64,000 nucleotides of DNA from Bolinopsis microptera (taxonomy: Eukaryota > Ctenophora > Tentaculata > Lobata > Bolinopsidae). The translations under genes were made by a program, and so were the position numbers. The notes beneath the pieces are model-generated. The model ran no database searches and was not told the DNA's origin. It saw nothing but the letters and a program-made list of their open reading frames with translations. The stretch is from positions 15,705,837-15,769,836 of the forward strand of contig NC_087073.1 in assembly GCF_026151205.1 (NCBI RefSeq), written 5' to 3'. Each line of letters begins with the position of its first letter. The stretch's first letter is position 1. Positions 1 through 10,990 of the stretch are shown piece after piece.

Positions 1-1590
1 TACTCCTATATTTCCAGACAATAACTCCCACTCTTGTTACCCTGAAGACTACTCCTATATTTCCAGACAATAACTCCCACTTATTACCCTGAAGACTACT
101 CCTATATTTCCAGACAATAACTCCCACTTATTACCCTGAAGACTACTCCTATATTTCCAGACAATAACTCCCACTCTTGTTACCCTGAAGACTACTCCTA
201 TATTTCCAGACAATAACTCCCACTCTTGTTACCCTGAAGACTACTCCTATATTTCCAGACAATAACTCCCACTCTTATTACCCTGAAGACTACTCCTATA
301 TTTCCAGACAATAACTCCCACTTATTACCCTGAAGACTACTCCTATATTTCCAGACAATAACTCCCACTCTTGTTACCCTGAAGACTACTCCTATATTTC
401 CAGACAATAACTCCCACTCTTGTTACCCTGAAGACTACTCCTATATTTCCAGACAATAACTCCCACTTATTACCCTGAAGACTACTCCTATATTTCCAGA
501 CAATAACTCCCACTCTTGTTACCCTGAAGACTACTCCTATATTTCCAGACAATAACTCCCACTCTTGTTACCCTGAAGACTACTCCTATATTTCCAGACA
601 ATAACTCCCACTCTTGTTACCCTGAAGACTACTCCTATATTTCCAGACAATGTCAATAACTCCCACTTATTACCCTGAAGACTACTCCTATATTTCCAGA
701 CAATAACTCCCACTCTTGTTACCCTGAAGACTACTCCTATATTTCCAGACAATAACTCCCACTTATTACCCTGAAGACTACTCCTATATTTCCAGACAAT
801 AACTCCCACTCTTGTTACCCTGAAGACTACTCCTATATTTCCAGACAATAACTCCCACTCTTGTTACCCTGAAGACTACTCCTATATTTCCAGACAATAA
901 CTCCCACTCTTATTACCCTGAAGACTACTCCTATATTAATTCCAGACAATAACTCCCACTTATTACCCTGAAGACTACTCCTATATTTCCAGACAATAAC
1001 TCCCACTCTTGTTACCCTGAAGACTACTCCTATATTTCCAGACAATAACTCCCACTCTTGTTACCCTGAAGACTACTCCTATATTTCCAGACAATAACTC
1101 CCACTTATTACCCTGAAGACTACTCCTATATTTCCAGACAATAACTCCCACTCTTGTTACCCTGAAGACTACTCCTATATTTCCAGACAATAACTCCCAC
1201 TCTTGTTACCCTGAAGACTACTCCTATATTTCCAGACAATAACTCCCACTTATTACCCTGAAGACTACTCCTATATTTCCAGACAATAACTCCCACTCTT
1301 GTTACCCTGAAGACTACTCCTATATTTCCAGACAATAACTCCCACTCTTGTTACCCTGAAGACTACTCCTATATTTCCAGACAATAACTCCCACTCTTGT
1401 TACCCTGAAGACTACTCCTATATTTCCAGACAATAACTCCCACTTATTACCCTGAAGACTACTCCTATATTTCCAGACAATAACTCCCACTCTTGTTACC
1501 CTGAAGACTACTCCTATATTTCCAGACAATAACTCCCACTCTTGTTACCCTGAAGACTACTCCTATATTTCCAGACAATAACTCCCACTC
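1..1590. repeat. 47/49-bp minisatellite array abutting a 3' splice site
   Basis: About 33 head-to-tail copies of a unit beginning TACTCCTATATTTCCAGACA. Two length classes alternate: 49 bp (CCCACTCTTGTTACCC form) and 47 bp (CCCACTTATTACCC form). One copy has a 4-bp insertion near 652 and one near 936. The array runs off the left edge and stops within ~10 nt of the acceptor of the exon at 1,600, so it lies in an intron of the plus-strand gene. Each unit has a TAAC branchpoint-like motif and a pyrimidine-rich tract ending CCAG. The short minus-strand open frames here are repeat artefacts, not genes. Confidence 0.97.
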
Positions 1591-1599
1591 TCTCCCCAG

Positions 1600-1789
1600 T
1601 TTGCCCACCCCGCAACATGCTGGAACCCGTCCCACCGTTATGGGAATATTCGCTGACACCGTGCCACACAACCACATACCAGCCGGAGCCACCATCCACA
1701 TCACCAACCCTGACAAACGCAGAAATCATGTTCGGAACATCTTCGGGGACACTTCTGCTCCAATCAACTATAGAGACAGATCAAGATCG
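1600..1789 (+). CDS. Exon 1 (visible) of the unrecognised plus-strand gene
   Basis: Acceptor CTCTCCCCAG at 1599, donor GTGAGT at 1790. 190 nt: one base completes a codon from the upstream exon, then 63 codons, ending in phase 0. A second frame is also open across the exon, but only this one continues into the next exon without a stop. Confidence 0.65.
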
Positions 1790-4700
1790 GTGAGTGTTTG
1801 TGTTGTACAGTCAGAACACATTAAAGGACAAACTAGAGAACAAACAACCAAACGAACAAACGGACAAACCACAGAACAAACCAAGAACAGGACCAAACTG
1901 AGACGACATTCACACTGCGTCGTACTGACTCCAAGTAAACAAACAGAGTTACATGCTCTGGTACCGACTAACTCATGTACTATAAGATCTGTCTGGGACA
2001 GGAATAAGGTTAGAACATGAGAGTCAGCAACAATTGTTACTCAACTTATGGTTAATTTTATCTTTTTCAGATTTCCCACATCTTCAATAAGGAACATTTA
2101 TTCTCAATAATCAACAATTCTCAGGGATCACACTATGAAAAGGGATATGGGAGTTATCATTTGATACGAGTGTGGTCGTATGAAAATGATAACGAGATCT
2201 ATCGTGTCCGTCCTCGTACTGTAAGAATAAAGTTACTGCAAGATAAATGGGGGCCTTGATCTTATCTGCTTATCTAACAGTACTCTCGAATGATCGTGGG
2301 ATTTGTCTTATAAAAGTCTAGAATTGTGTGTAGTTTTTGCGGCTTCTCAGCTCTTAGTAGATTACACATTATATAATGGGTATATAATATAATATGATTA
2401 TTCTTACACTAACAATTACATTTCCAGCTGATACCTTTCGACCCACCGTGCTAACCCCGCACACAAATATAATTGACATAATATGTCAATATTGTAATAA
2501 TAATTATAATATTAATATTACCCACCTCCCAGGTTCAGTTCTCAGACGCCAACATAACGAAGCGTTACAACTCCGCTGACGATCTATCGGACCCTAAACC
2601 CAAGGATAAGAAACCTAAGAAGCTGAAGAGTAACCTGAAAAGCAAGAGGTTTGTGGGGCTACGCTGTGTACTTGTTATCTGTATGCTAGTTGTGCTTTGT
2701 CTGTAGCCGTATCTGATTTTACGTGATACATCAATTGCTAAATTAGAAACCTCGGTGACGTTTTAATAGGTTTAGTTCGTGAGTCATGCCAGTTTCACCA
2801 TTTTGGAGATAAGGTGGCTAGAATGTTGTTGACCCAGTTATATCTGTTAAAATGGACGTGACTTTTTGAAATTATTTAAAACTGAAAGCAATTCTTGCTG
2901 AATTGATAATTCAGCGGTCAAAACCGCTTTTTTTTATTGTGTAGAAGTTCAGCAATGAAATATATATATATATCTATATATAATGTATTTTAAACTTGAC
3001 GAAATCCCCCCGGCAACGGGGACAGAAGAAAAAACACTGAAAATCGACCAAAAACCGACCCTTCTTTTTGAACATAACTGATTTTTTAAATTTCCTCGAA
3101 CAAAGCTTTCGACTAGCGGGTTTCTAGTAATATATATATTACAGACCGTTTGTACATACTAGCGCACGCCCTATTAAATTATCTTATCTAATCTCATTAT
3201 TGCGTGTTGAAACTGTGTTTAACTGCATGCCTTGTAATCACTTTAACCTGGCATGATGTGATTCCTTGATTTTAGGTCCCACAACAAGAATAACATTGAA
3301 GTTGATGGATCTGCTCCGGATGACTATAGTACTCATAAGTAGGTTATCTTTCTGTTGGGGTTTCAGTTAACAATATTTGATCCTGCTGTTCAATTAATAA
3401 TTCAAATCATTTAAATTTAATGTGTCCGCTGTTGGATTTGTGGCAGCTAATAATCTGTGTGCAATTACTTTGTTAAGTTTATTGCTAGCAACTGTTTCTA
3501 TGTTAAATCATTTTTCACATTGTACAACACGTACAGTCTGTTCTGATCAAATTAAACCGGTTTTGCATCAAACAATTATCGAGTTGAGATTATCGGTAAT
3601 ACAATATCGTTTAAATTTCGGAAGTTCATCGCTTTTGTATCAGATCAAGCAATTTTTGTGCAAGAACTAGCAGTTAGCACGAAATATGTGGAATATTTGA
3701 TAACGTTTAGCATTCTTGTCGCTACAAATTTAGCCAATAAAGATGGCAGGAGCCCAATCGGCTTATCCTAATTCATCAAACGATAACTCGATTTTTCATG
3801 AAACAGTTGCTGAGCAAATCATGTCGTGGTAATTCTAAAAGCAATTATCTGAAAACTCTAAAAAAAAGCACTGTCTATCTCCAGCACTCTTTATCTGAAG
3901 CTTTCTCTCTTTATCTGATGAAGTATCTCCTGAAACTAATCTCTCTCACACCTCCTCTCAGTGGTTCAGAACCACGCCTGTCTAGTTCCGGATCCAGTGT
4001 CTCTAAAGAGGAGAAGGTGGTGGTTAGAAGGGGTTCAGCTCCAGCACCCAGTGATCAGATCAGTCTGCCCGAGTTAGACCTGACTCCTGCCTCCCCTGTT
4101 CCCTCCCCAGTTCAGCTGAATATTGAGCCTCCCACTCCTACCTGTATAAACAACAGGTATGTGGACGGGGTACATTATATTACACGTGATGTGACAGTTT
4201 GTTTGTTTCAGGTAGACTTACGTATGTTAATTGTAGTTTTAATCATCTATTCGAGAACTTTCTAAAAAGACCCACAATTCTACAATTGTTTGGCGCCAAG
4301 GACATATCCAATTTGTTTCTGGGATTCAGGCCACAGGGATACCGGCGATACATCTCGTATAAACAATATACATGTTAATTCTATAACCTCAACCAGTGCA
4401 AATGTGTATGTAGAACTTTAAAAAAATTCGATCGAAGAGTATTTGTCAATTAATTAAATTAACGGCCAGGTAGCGCAGTTGGTTAGCCAGCTTTGCAATC
4501 GTGAGATTGCGGGTTCAAATCCCACTGCCTGCCTGGTCGTGGGGTGAGTGTCGTTGACATTCAGCTAAGGATCGTGAGTGGTCTATGCAGCCCCCCGGTC
4601 TACTCAGCCGAATACTCGAGAAATCGGGTGTGAGGGTTAAATGAGGAGCTGCACATTGCAGCAAAGTCTCGGGCGAAGAAAGTATGGTACACACTACCTT

Positions 4701-7700
4701 AACCGTCACTGGCTAAAAAAACAAATCCTTCGGCTTCCTGTAATTGGCTGGTTGCACTTGTGTAACAATATGGCTGTTGGAATACTCCGAAGTAAAATAA
4801 GTGTCTAGATTTAAAAAAAATCTGTACAAACTGGTGCTATATCTGTGTCAGAAGTCAGGATGTTCGAAGGAAGGATGAGGCTCTTAATTTCCATGGTTTC
4901 TTTCAGCTGCTATAAGCTGATAAAAAAACAATTTTCTACTAATTTCACGCGGTCCTCTCATAACTTGTGATTGTGTAATATCCAGATAGGAACTAGGAAC
5001 TCGTTACTTCATAGCACAGTCACCGTCGGCCTTTTCTTTGTTTCTTTGGTTATGTTTATCAACCCTCCAAAGTAATCAATATTTTATATTTTTCTCGAAT
5101 CATTTTACTATCAAAGTGCTGGGAATTGTAATGTTGGGCTGAAAAGAAACTAAAAAATGTAAGAATGTAACAGTGTCACACCCCAGGTTTATTGTTACAC
5201 AAGTTGATAGCGACATGGAAATTGACCCGTCTTCTGGCAACCCCGCTGAGAATTGTGGTGAGTTTAATTAATGATGCTGTAGTTTGTACTTTTCAGCCAT
5301 TCTTCAATCTTCATCTGCTTTAGATCTTTAATCTTTACTAATGTAATTCGTGTGTGCCATGAGTTTCTCGCCAGCACTTGAAGACGTAGCCAAATAGGGT
5401 GTCAGCGATGTTTTTTATTTATTAGCTAAGAGGATGAAGATAAGTGAACTGGAGCACCGATCAAATTAATGTTTTCAAGTGGTGTGCTTTTATTGTGTGA
5501 GGTACAGTTCTATCACACATTTTTGTTCCCAGTTTCAGAAAAAAAAGTTAAACGAAAAATAGGCTGGACCAACAGCGAGGTTCCGATTGCACCGGTTGTA
5601 CCGGTCGTACCGGTTGATGTTCCGGTTGTACCGTGACGAATGTAATTTGTCGTTTTAGGCAAGATTTCTTGTTTTGTGCGTGAAAATGATTGCTAAAAAT
5701 CTCAATCACTGACTTGCTCAAACATTATTGTGTTGTCATACATTGTACGTGATCTCAATTATCAATTGATAATAATTTAATGATGCTGTCCGTCTCGTGA
5801 ATTTCGTGAAGTTACGCAACGTGATCAATTATTGTCACTCACATAATTTGTTATAATTATTATCTGAAATCTATACTGTCTTGGTGGGTGAAGGATAAAT
5901 ATTCTATCGATTACTAATCTCAATTATCAATCAATAACATAATACCGTTAACTGTGATTGGTGGAACCAAAATATCTTTTGTGATCCTATCAATTTCATA
6001 TTTGTATTTTGAATCTAAATCACTTAAAAGTCTGATCACTATGATAATACTATGTCGATACTCGATACATTATACTATCTGGATTGCTACCTGTACACAG
6101 CTGTGAAAGTTGGATTCTGTTAACAGAAGCTGAACTTCCTCAAAACTTACAGCTGAACGCCAGTCGATACCATTGAATCCCTTTCCATAGTTTTTACTTT
6201 CATTTCAGATTCTACAAAGAAGCACCTAGCATAGTAAAGAAAACAGTAAATGTTGAAGAGTTGAACTGTTGAAGAGTTGAACTGTTGATTCAGTGGTAGC
6301 AGTCTAGCAGAGTATACACATACAAGAACAGCTACAGTAGATCAAGATAAGATTCTGAGTCTTCTGAGAGTTCTCGACAACCTCTTCGGCTTTAGCATCG
6401 CTGTTAGTTTGAATACGAAGCAAATAAGAATTGTACACTGTGCATGTTAGATAGAACAAACTTTTACCTTATCGGCCCTGGCCTAATAACGGACCTGACC
6501 AGTGACCCTGACAATCGAAGGCCTCATATTACTCACCTCATTCTTAATTATCAATTATCACAATTAATTCCATGCCATTCAGATGAATTCTGTAACGACT
6601 GTTTTGACAAATTTTATTCATTGTGGTCGGCAATCTGCTGGCTCCCATATTTTAATGAATGTGAAAATATGCAATTTACAGAAATCGTACGAGTTTTTAG
6701 CGGCACTAGTAAAGTCTAGAATATATTGTGTGCTTGCTTTACCGCTAATTTTGTCATGTAGGTAGTTACTTTATTTGGCTTGATTTCTACGACCAGTCAA
6801 CGTTAATCAGCCTGCACACGCACATCTTCACGAATTTTTTACTAATCTTTAAAATAAATTCTGCAGTTCAGGATTACAGAATTCAGTTATTGATTATTCT
6901 TGTTATATTAACCAATAACGAGGAATTTTCAGTTGTTTTTTAACCAAATTTTGTATTTTTTCAGATGAGAGATTTTATTACCTTAATTGGTTCTCTTTCA
7001 CAGTTTTCCAATTTGAATTATGTTATCTAACATAGTTGATATTGTTGGGTAGATGACGTAATGTCATAGGGGTTCACACATTACGTAATTACTTTTTGGC
7101 CAAATTTTAAACCCCCTCCCTCCCCCTCCGTAATCATTTTTAAACATAGCTATTGTGTCAAAATTACACTAGCGCAGTCATTTGGAAACCCCTATCCCCC
7201 CTCGGCTGATTACGTAATATTATGTGAACAACCGCATAGGTTCTATTTGTTTCTGAAAGTTTTTATTTCAGATATTTCTTATATCAAGTCCCGGGTTTCT
7301 TCAGAATTATTGCTATTGTGTTCATATTATTAAAATAAAGTAGAGTTGTAAGGAAAAACTGTGTTTTAGTATCTTGTATCAAAAATTCACAGATAGTTCT
7401 TGAAAATATTGGAAAATAAATGATGACATTAACCGGAGAGTTAATGTGATGCACGAAAAGCCTTTTAGCCCTATAAAAGTGGCACAGTTTCAGCTGTTTT
7501 TAAAATGTGAGTCATGTGGCACGAGAATTGCATGTGAAATGCAAATATATTCGGAGATTCATACTGTAAAACCCTCATTTACCGCGCCGGGTGTAGTTAT
7601 TTTCCCCGACAACCCCAGGCCCAGTAAATTGGGGTTTAACCTAAAAAGCTTGTATTATGGGTCCGTAGCATGGATGATGCAATGCAGGTATGTATAATGA

Positions 7701-10700
7701 ATTAGCATTTAACAACAGTGGGGCGTTACATTACACTTAACATGAGGGTAAGATAGAATGTTGTTGAAGTCTCCCGACGAAGAAAATAGTACATGTAAAA
7801 TGTAATCCCTCAATTACATTGAGTAGTTTGCCTTTCTGTGAATACCCATTGTTATTGGTTATAATAATATATATATAACCCATTCTAATCCTTGGACAGT
7901 TGGTTTATGGAAACCCATAACATAATACTTTAAAATAACTCATACTAAAAGTATAAAAAGCCATACATAAGTTCAAACTTGGCTCAAGTTAAAAGTTTAG
8001 TATGTAACGTGTTGAAAACTATAAATATGTGTTAAGCCAGAAACGTCGGCATGTTGCATGTAGGCATGTTTCTTGACCAACTCCCAAGGGAATTACTCTC
8101 TAATTTTGGCAATTTCTCTGTTGGCAAGCGGGATGTTTGAGACAAATATTTGCCGGAACATGATCCCTGGTTTACAGGTCTAGTCAACAACTACTGATAT
8201 ATAACAATTTAAGATATTATGTGGATTCTCAGACATAATTTAAGATATTTTATAAACATATCCCATTATATTCGATAGCAGCACCCTACTCAGGTAAGTA
8301 GTGTAATGGTGTCTCCCATTGTATCCAGTTTACTTGCTCAGCTCGTACTTGTACCAATGCATGCAGGGTTAGATTAATTACTTCCCAGCCCAAAGTTGTA
8401 AGTGACAATGCAAGTGTGGAATGTATAAGCCCACTACTACATAATCCTCAACATACCATTCAAACTTTATATCATTATTATCGTGTCCCAATAAAGGAAA
8501 GTGCAGAAATAAAACTTGGATGTCAACCTATTTTACCGATAACAATTCGGAAATCTAAGAAAAAATAAGACTCTGCAAATCAAATTTATGATGTCAGAAA
8601 AGTTTTGCAAATTATGCGGATATAATAATATTAATAGAATTTTGTCAGCGCATTACTCGCTAGAAAATTGAATTTGTTGTTTAAAGAGCTATTTCTGGAT
8701 TACATCTGACAAAAATGTAAACAGCATGATATAATAACGTCATTACTCGAATAAGCCTTTGAAAGGTAAGTTACTATTCTTAGACCATAAAAAAGTCTTA
8801 TCACATGAATCAACTAAGTACTTCTGTAAGATAAGAAAATAGCAATCGTGTTATTTCTTGGCTTACCTAATTGCCACACATTGCGAAAGTGTGGAACGTT
8901 CAGATCTGAAAACGTCCGTACGTGACGTCACGCCGATGTATTACAACCATTGAAATTAGTAGCAAATAGTACGTGGTCATGATGTATGACTAAGTGGTCA
9001 GGTTGTGGTTGCTGTTACTCTACCTTACCTCTTTACCTCATCTCAGAACAATATGTCATGTGTCTGACTGAACATATAAGTAAGCATGATTTTAGTGCTA
9101 AACGGCTGAGAATAACCCAGAAAGGGAAATCACAGCATCTTTGGGAAAGAGTACACATCTTGTGACCCTCTCAGCTTGTGTCAAGTCTGAGTGTCCACTC
9201 TCAATAATCTGCCAATGTCATTACAGCATCAAACAACTGCTAGCCAACTACATTATGTCTTAATTACTGCATGTGAAATAATATGTAATGCATATTATCT
9301 TACTTTCCTGAGTGAAATAGAGAAATGTATCAGTCCGCAACTTATTATATTCATGAAAATCATAAAATGTACATTTATGGTTAAGATAAGATTATAAAAT
9401 GGAACTGGGTCCACTGAAAACTCAAGTTCAACTTCATGTTCATCGTTTGGATTTCTACATCTCTGAAGAGCACATATTACATTTCCATGTACACAGTACA
9501 CAGTGCACAGTACACAGTACACAGTAGACAGTACATAGTACACAGTACATAATACACTGTACACTGTACACAGTACACAGTACATAGTACATAGTACATA
9601 GTAAACAGTACACTGTGTACAGTACACAGTACAGACACTGTTTAATAATTGCTTTCCAGATCCACTGAGTAGACCAAACTACTGGGATTTCTCTGGCTCC
9701 GGATCCAGTGTGGACGACTGTGGCCGAGGCCAAGGTAACAACCAGCTCTCTTATCATTTTGATGTTTTATATTAAAGAATGGCATTCGGTTTCATTTTAA
9801 ATTGAATGTCTGATTATGAAATTTGATTAAATTGATTTTGTTAGTACAATCTTAATTAGGGGTCGTTTACATATTATTACATAATCACTTTTTGGACAAT
9901 TTTTAACCCCCTCCCCCTCCGTAATCATTTTTACACATAGCTATTGTGTCAAAATTACACTAGCGTAATCATTTGGAAACCCCCTTCCCCCCTCGGCTGA
10001 TTACGTAATATGTGAACAACCCCTTATGTTAAAACTCTAATCTACCTTCAGGTGGCCAGAAGAGAATGCAGCATCTGACAGTGCCAGGTATTATAACATT
10101 CATTTGATAACTTGATATTTCCGTTCATAGATCATGGAATGCTTTGCCACAATCATATTACGTCTTCTGTCATTTGAGTTTTTCTCAGGATATTTGAGGT
10201 TCTGAAAAGTAGAATCATAGAATATAGGCTATGTAAGTTGTATTCGTTGTATTTTGTGTGGTTATTGAGCATGTTATTGTGAACTTTTCTGCTTGGTGTA
10301 AACTTGAAAAACCCTGTTTCTTTGTTAGAATTCTACCATCTGTACAGTACAGAGGGTTAAATGGATATAATAGGACTTAGAGACAGCAGCTGCAGGGACT
10401 TCATTTAAAGTTGATATTCTCCTTACTAATAATATGAATAACCACTGACCGGTCCATTTAATTTATACTTTGTAAACCTTATCAAGGCCGTCGTGTGTGA
10501 CCAACTAAAGGTACAGATAACATTAAATGAACTCTTAAAAGATAAACGAAATCCTGAAAAGTTTTACCCAACACTGTGAATAGTACACACGACCATTCTA
10601 AACACGGTTGTTTAAACTATGGGTTCTAGAAAACTCGCCGCCATATTTCTACTTACACTGTCCCTTAATTAACATATTCTCTCAGATATTATGTTAAACA

Positions 10701-10803
10701 TATTTCCACATGCACAGGTGGTTTGTTGTACCCAGGTCTGGTTCTACCATTCGAGGATCCCACGAGTGAAGGTATTGATAATCGCGGTTACTGGTCAGAA
10801 TGA
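1600..10803 (+). CDS. 3' part of an unrecognised multi-exon gene (9 visible exons)
   Basis: Nine exons can be chained with GT..AG introns and matching phases throughout: 1600-1789, 2071-2220, 2533-2648, 3276-3338, 3962-4156, 5187-5257, 9660-9734, 10052-10087 and 10718-10803 (TGA). The 5' exons lie left of the window. The visible ~327 residues start with a fairly ordinary stretch (FADTVPHNHIPAGATIHITN), then become low-complexity: a Lys-rich patch (KPKDKKPKKLKSNLKSK), a Ser/Pro-rich exon with RRGSAP (a basophilic-kinase or 14-3-3-like site), an acidic DSDMEIDP stretch, and a C-terminus with NYWDFSGSGSS and ending NRGYWSE. No signal peptide or TM segment is visible. I do not recognise the family; a cytosolic scaffold or adaptor is only a guess. 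It is tail-to-tail with MON2. Very short exons (36, 63, 71, 75 nt) make automated prediction likely to miss parts. Confidence 0.72.
2071..2220 (+). CDS. Exon 2 of the unrecognised plus-strand gene
   Basis: Acceptor TCTTTTTCAG, donor GTAAGA; 150 nt, 50 codons, phase 0 to 0. Begins ISHIFNKEHLFSIINNSQ and ends YRVRPRT. Confidence 0.65.
2533..2648 (+). CDS. Exon 3 of the unrecognised plus-strand gene
   Basis: Acceptor CACCTCCCAG, donor GTTTGT (weak). 116 nt, phase 0 in, phase 2 out. Encodes KRYNSADDLSD followed by a Lys-rich basic patch. Confidence 0.68.
2649..3275. other. Intron, AT-rich, no further feature
   Basis: AT-rich intron of the plus-strand gene with a short TATATA tract near 2,960-2,985. 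No coding or RNA signal seen. Confidence 0.5.
3276..3338 (+). CDS. Exon 4 of the unrecognised plus-strand gene
   Basis: Acceptor CTTGATTTTAG, donor GTAGGT; 63 nt, phase 2 to 2. Encodes SHNNKNNIEVDGSAPDDYST. Confidence 0.65.
3962..4156 (+). CDS. Exon 5 of the unrecognised plus-strand gene (Ser/Pro-rich)
   Basis: Acceptor CACCTCCTCTCAG, donor GTATGT; 195 nt, phase 2 to 2. Encodes a Ser/Pro-rich segment with EEKVVVRRGSAPAPSDQ and ELDLTPASPVPSP, probably disordered. Confidence 0.7.
4463..4735 (+). mobile_element. tRNA-derived SINE
   Basis: The head contains a pol III A box (TAGCGCAGTTGG) and a B box (GGTTCAAATCC) at tRNA-like spacing. A 5' GGCCAGG can pair with CCTGGTC downstream, but the arms are imperfect, so this is not a functional tRNA gene. 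A ~200-bp unrelated body follows (from GTCGTGGGGTGAGTGTC to CCGTCACTGG) and then a short A-rich tail, the usual SINE layout. It sits in an intron of the plus-strand gene in the sense orientation. Confidence 0.75.
5187..5257 (+). CDS. Exon 6 of the unrecognised plus-strand gene
   Basis: Acceptor ACACCCCAG, donor GTGAGT; 71 nt, phase 2 to 1. Encodes FIVTQVDSDMEIDPSSGNPA. Confidence 0.65.
7068..7234. mobile_element. MITE copy 1 (GGGGTTCACA family)
   Basis: A ~165-bp element with inverted ends (GGGGTTCACACATTACGTAA at the left, TTACGTAATATTATGTGAAC at the right) and a C-rich core with TAGCTATTGTGTCAAAATTA. Two more copies are at 9,859 and 32,354 (reverse). Confidence 0.8.
9484..9640. repeat. Period-10 simple repeat (ACAGTACACA)n
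   Basis: Imperfect tandem ACAGTACACA/ACAGTACATA units, about 15 copies, with ACACTGTACA inversions inside. It ends ~20 nt before exon 7. The Tyr/Cys-rich minus-strand frames are artefacts of this repeat. Confidence 0.9.
9660..9734 (+). CDS. Exon 7 of the unrecognised plus-strand gene
   Basis: Acceptor TTGCTTTCCAG, donor GTAACA; 75 nt, phase 1 to 1. Encodes PLSRPNYWDFSGSGSSVDD. Begins about 20 nt after a period-10 simple repeat. Confidence 0.68.
9859..10024. mobile_element. MITE copy 2 (GGGGTTCACA family)
   Basis: Same element as at 7,068. The left end is GGGGTCGTTTACATATTA; the right end TAATATGTGAACAACCCC is its inverted match. Core TAGCTATTGTGTCAAAATTA is shared. Confidence 0.85.
10052..10087 (+). 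CDS. Exon 8 (36-nt micro-exon) of the unrecognised plus-strand gene
   Basis: Acceptor CTACCTTCAG, donor GTATTA; only 36 nt, phase 1 to 1, so it can be skipped without shifting the frame. Encodes GGQKRMQHLTVP. It lies ~28 nt after the right end of a MITE. Confidence 0.55.
10718..10803 (+). CDS. Terminal exon of the unrecognised plus-strand gene
   Basis: Acceptor CACATGCACAG, phase 1 in. Encodes GGLLYPGLVLPFEDPTSEG and ends NRGYWSE before TGA at 10801-10803. A GT after GAAG at 10,771 could serve as a donor, but reading through gives a clean stop, so a terminal exon is the simpler call. Confidence 0.6.
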
Positions 10804-10990
10804 GATGAATCTAGGACATTGTTTAGAGAATGGAGTTATACAGTAGGGTAGAATATGAGGGTCGGAGTATAAGTGGTTTGGAGTTGTAGACTCGGGATTG
10901 CATTGTCTGATTCAAGTTTTTAATTTTGAATATTATTTAAGGGTCATTGTGATCATAATTGGTCCGTGAAATAGTGAGTTATATCTGAGT
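10804..10990. other. 3' flank of the plus-strand gene
   Basis: About 190 bp of AT-rich sequence between the plus-gene stop and the left edge of the duplicated segment. No canonical AATAAA is seen in this piece; one occurs at ~11,236 inside the duplicated unit. Confidence 0.4.

Larger units (their letters stand above)
5258..9659. other. 4.4-kb intron of the plus-strand gene
   Basis: AT-rich intron. It holds a short GTACCGGTT-type tandem repeat (about 5,590-5,632), a MITE near 7,068-7,234 and a period-10 simple repeat (9,484-9,640). Open frames here are short and lack coding character. Confidence 0.6.

Noticed and set aside
198..1729. Series of 69-103 residue minus-strand open frames
   Set aside because: They are translations of the 47/49-bp minisatellite and repeat the same peptide; no gene signals.
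4463..4535. A functional tRNA gene
   Set aside because: A and B boxes are present, but the arms do not fold cleanly and a SINE body follows.
9295..9757. Tyr/Cys/Val-rich minus-strand frames
   Set aside because: Produced by the ACAGTACACA simple repeat.
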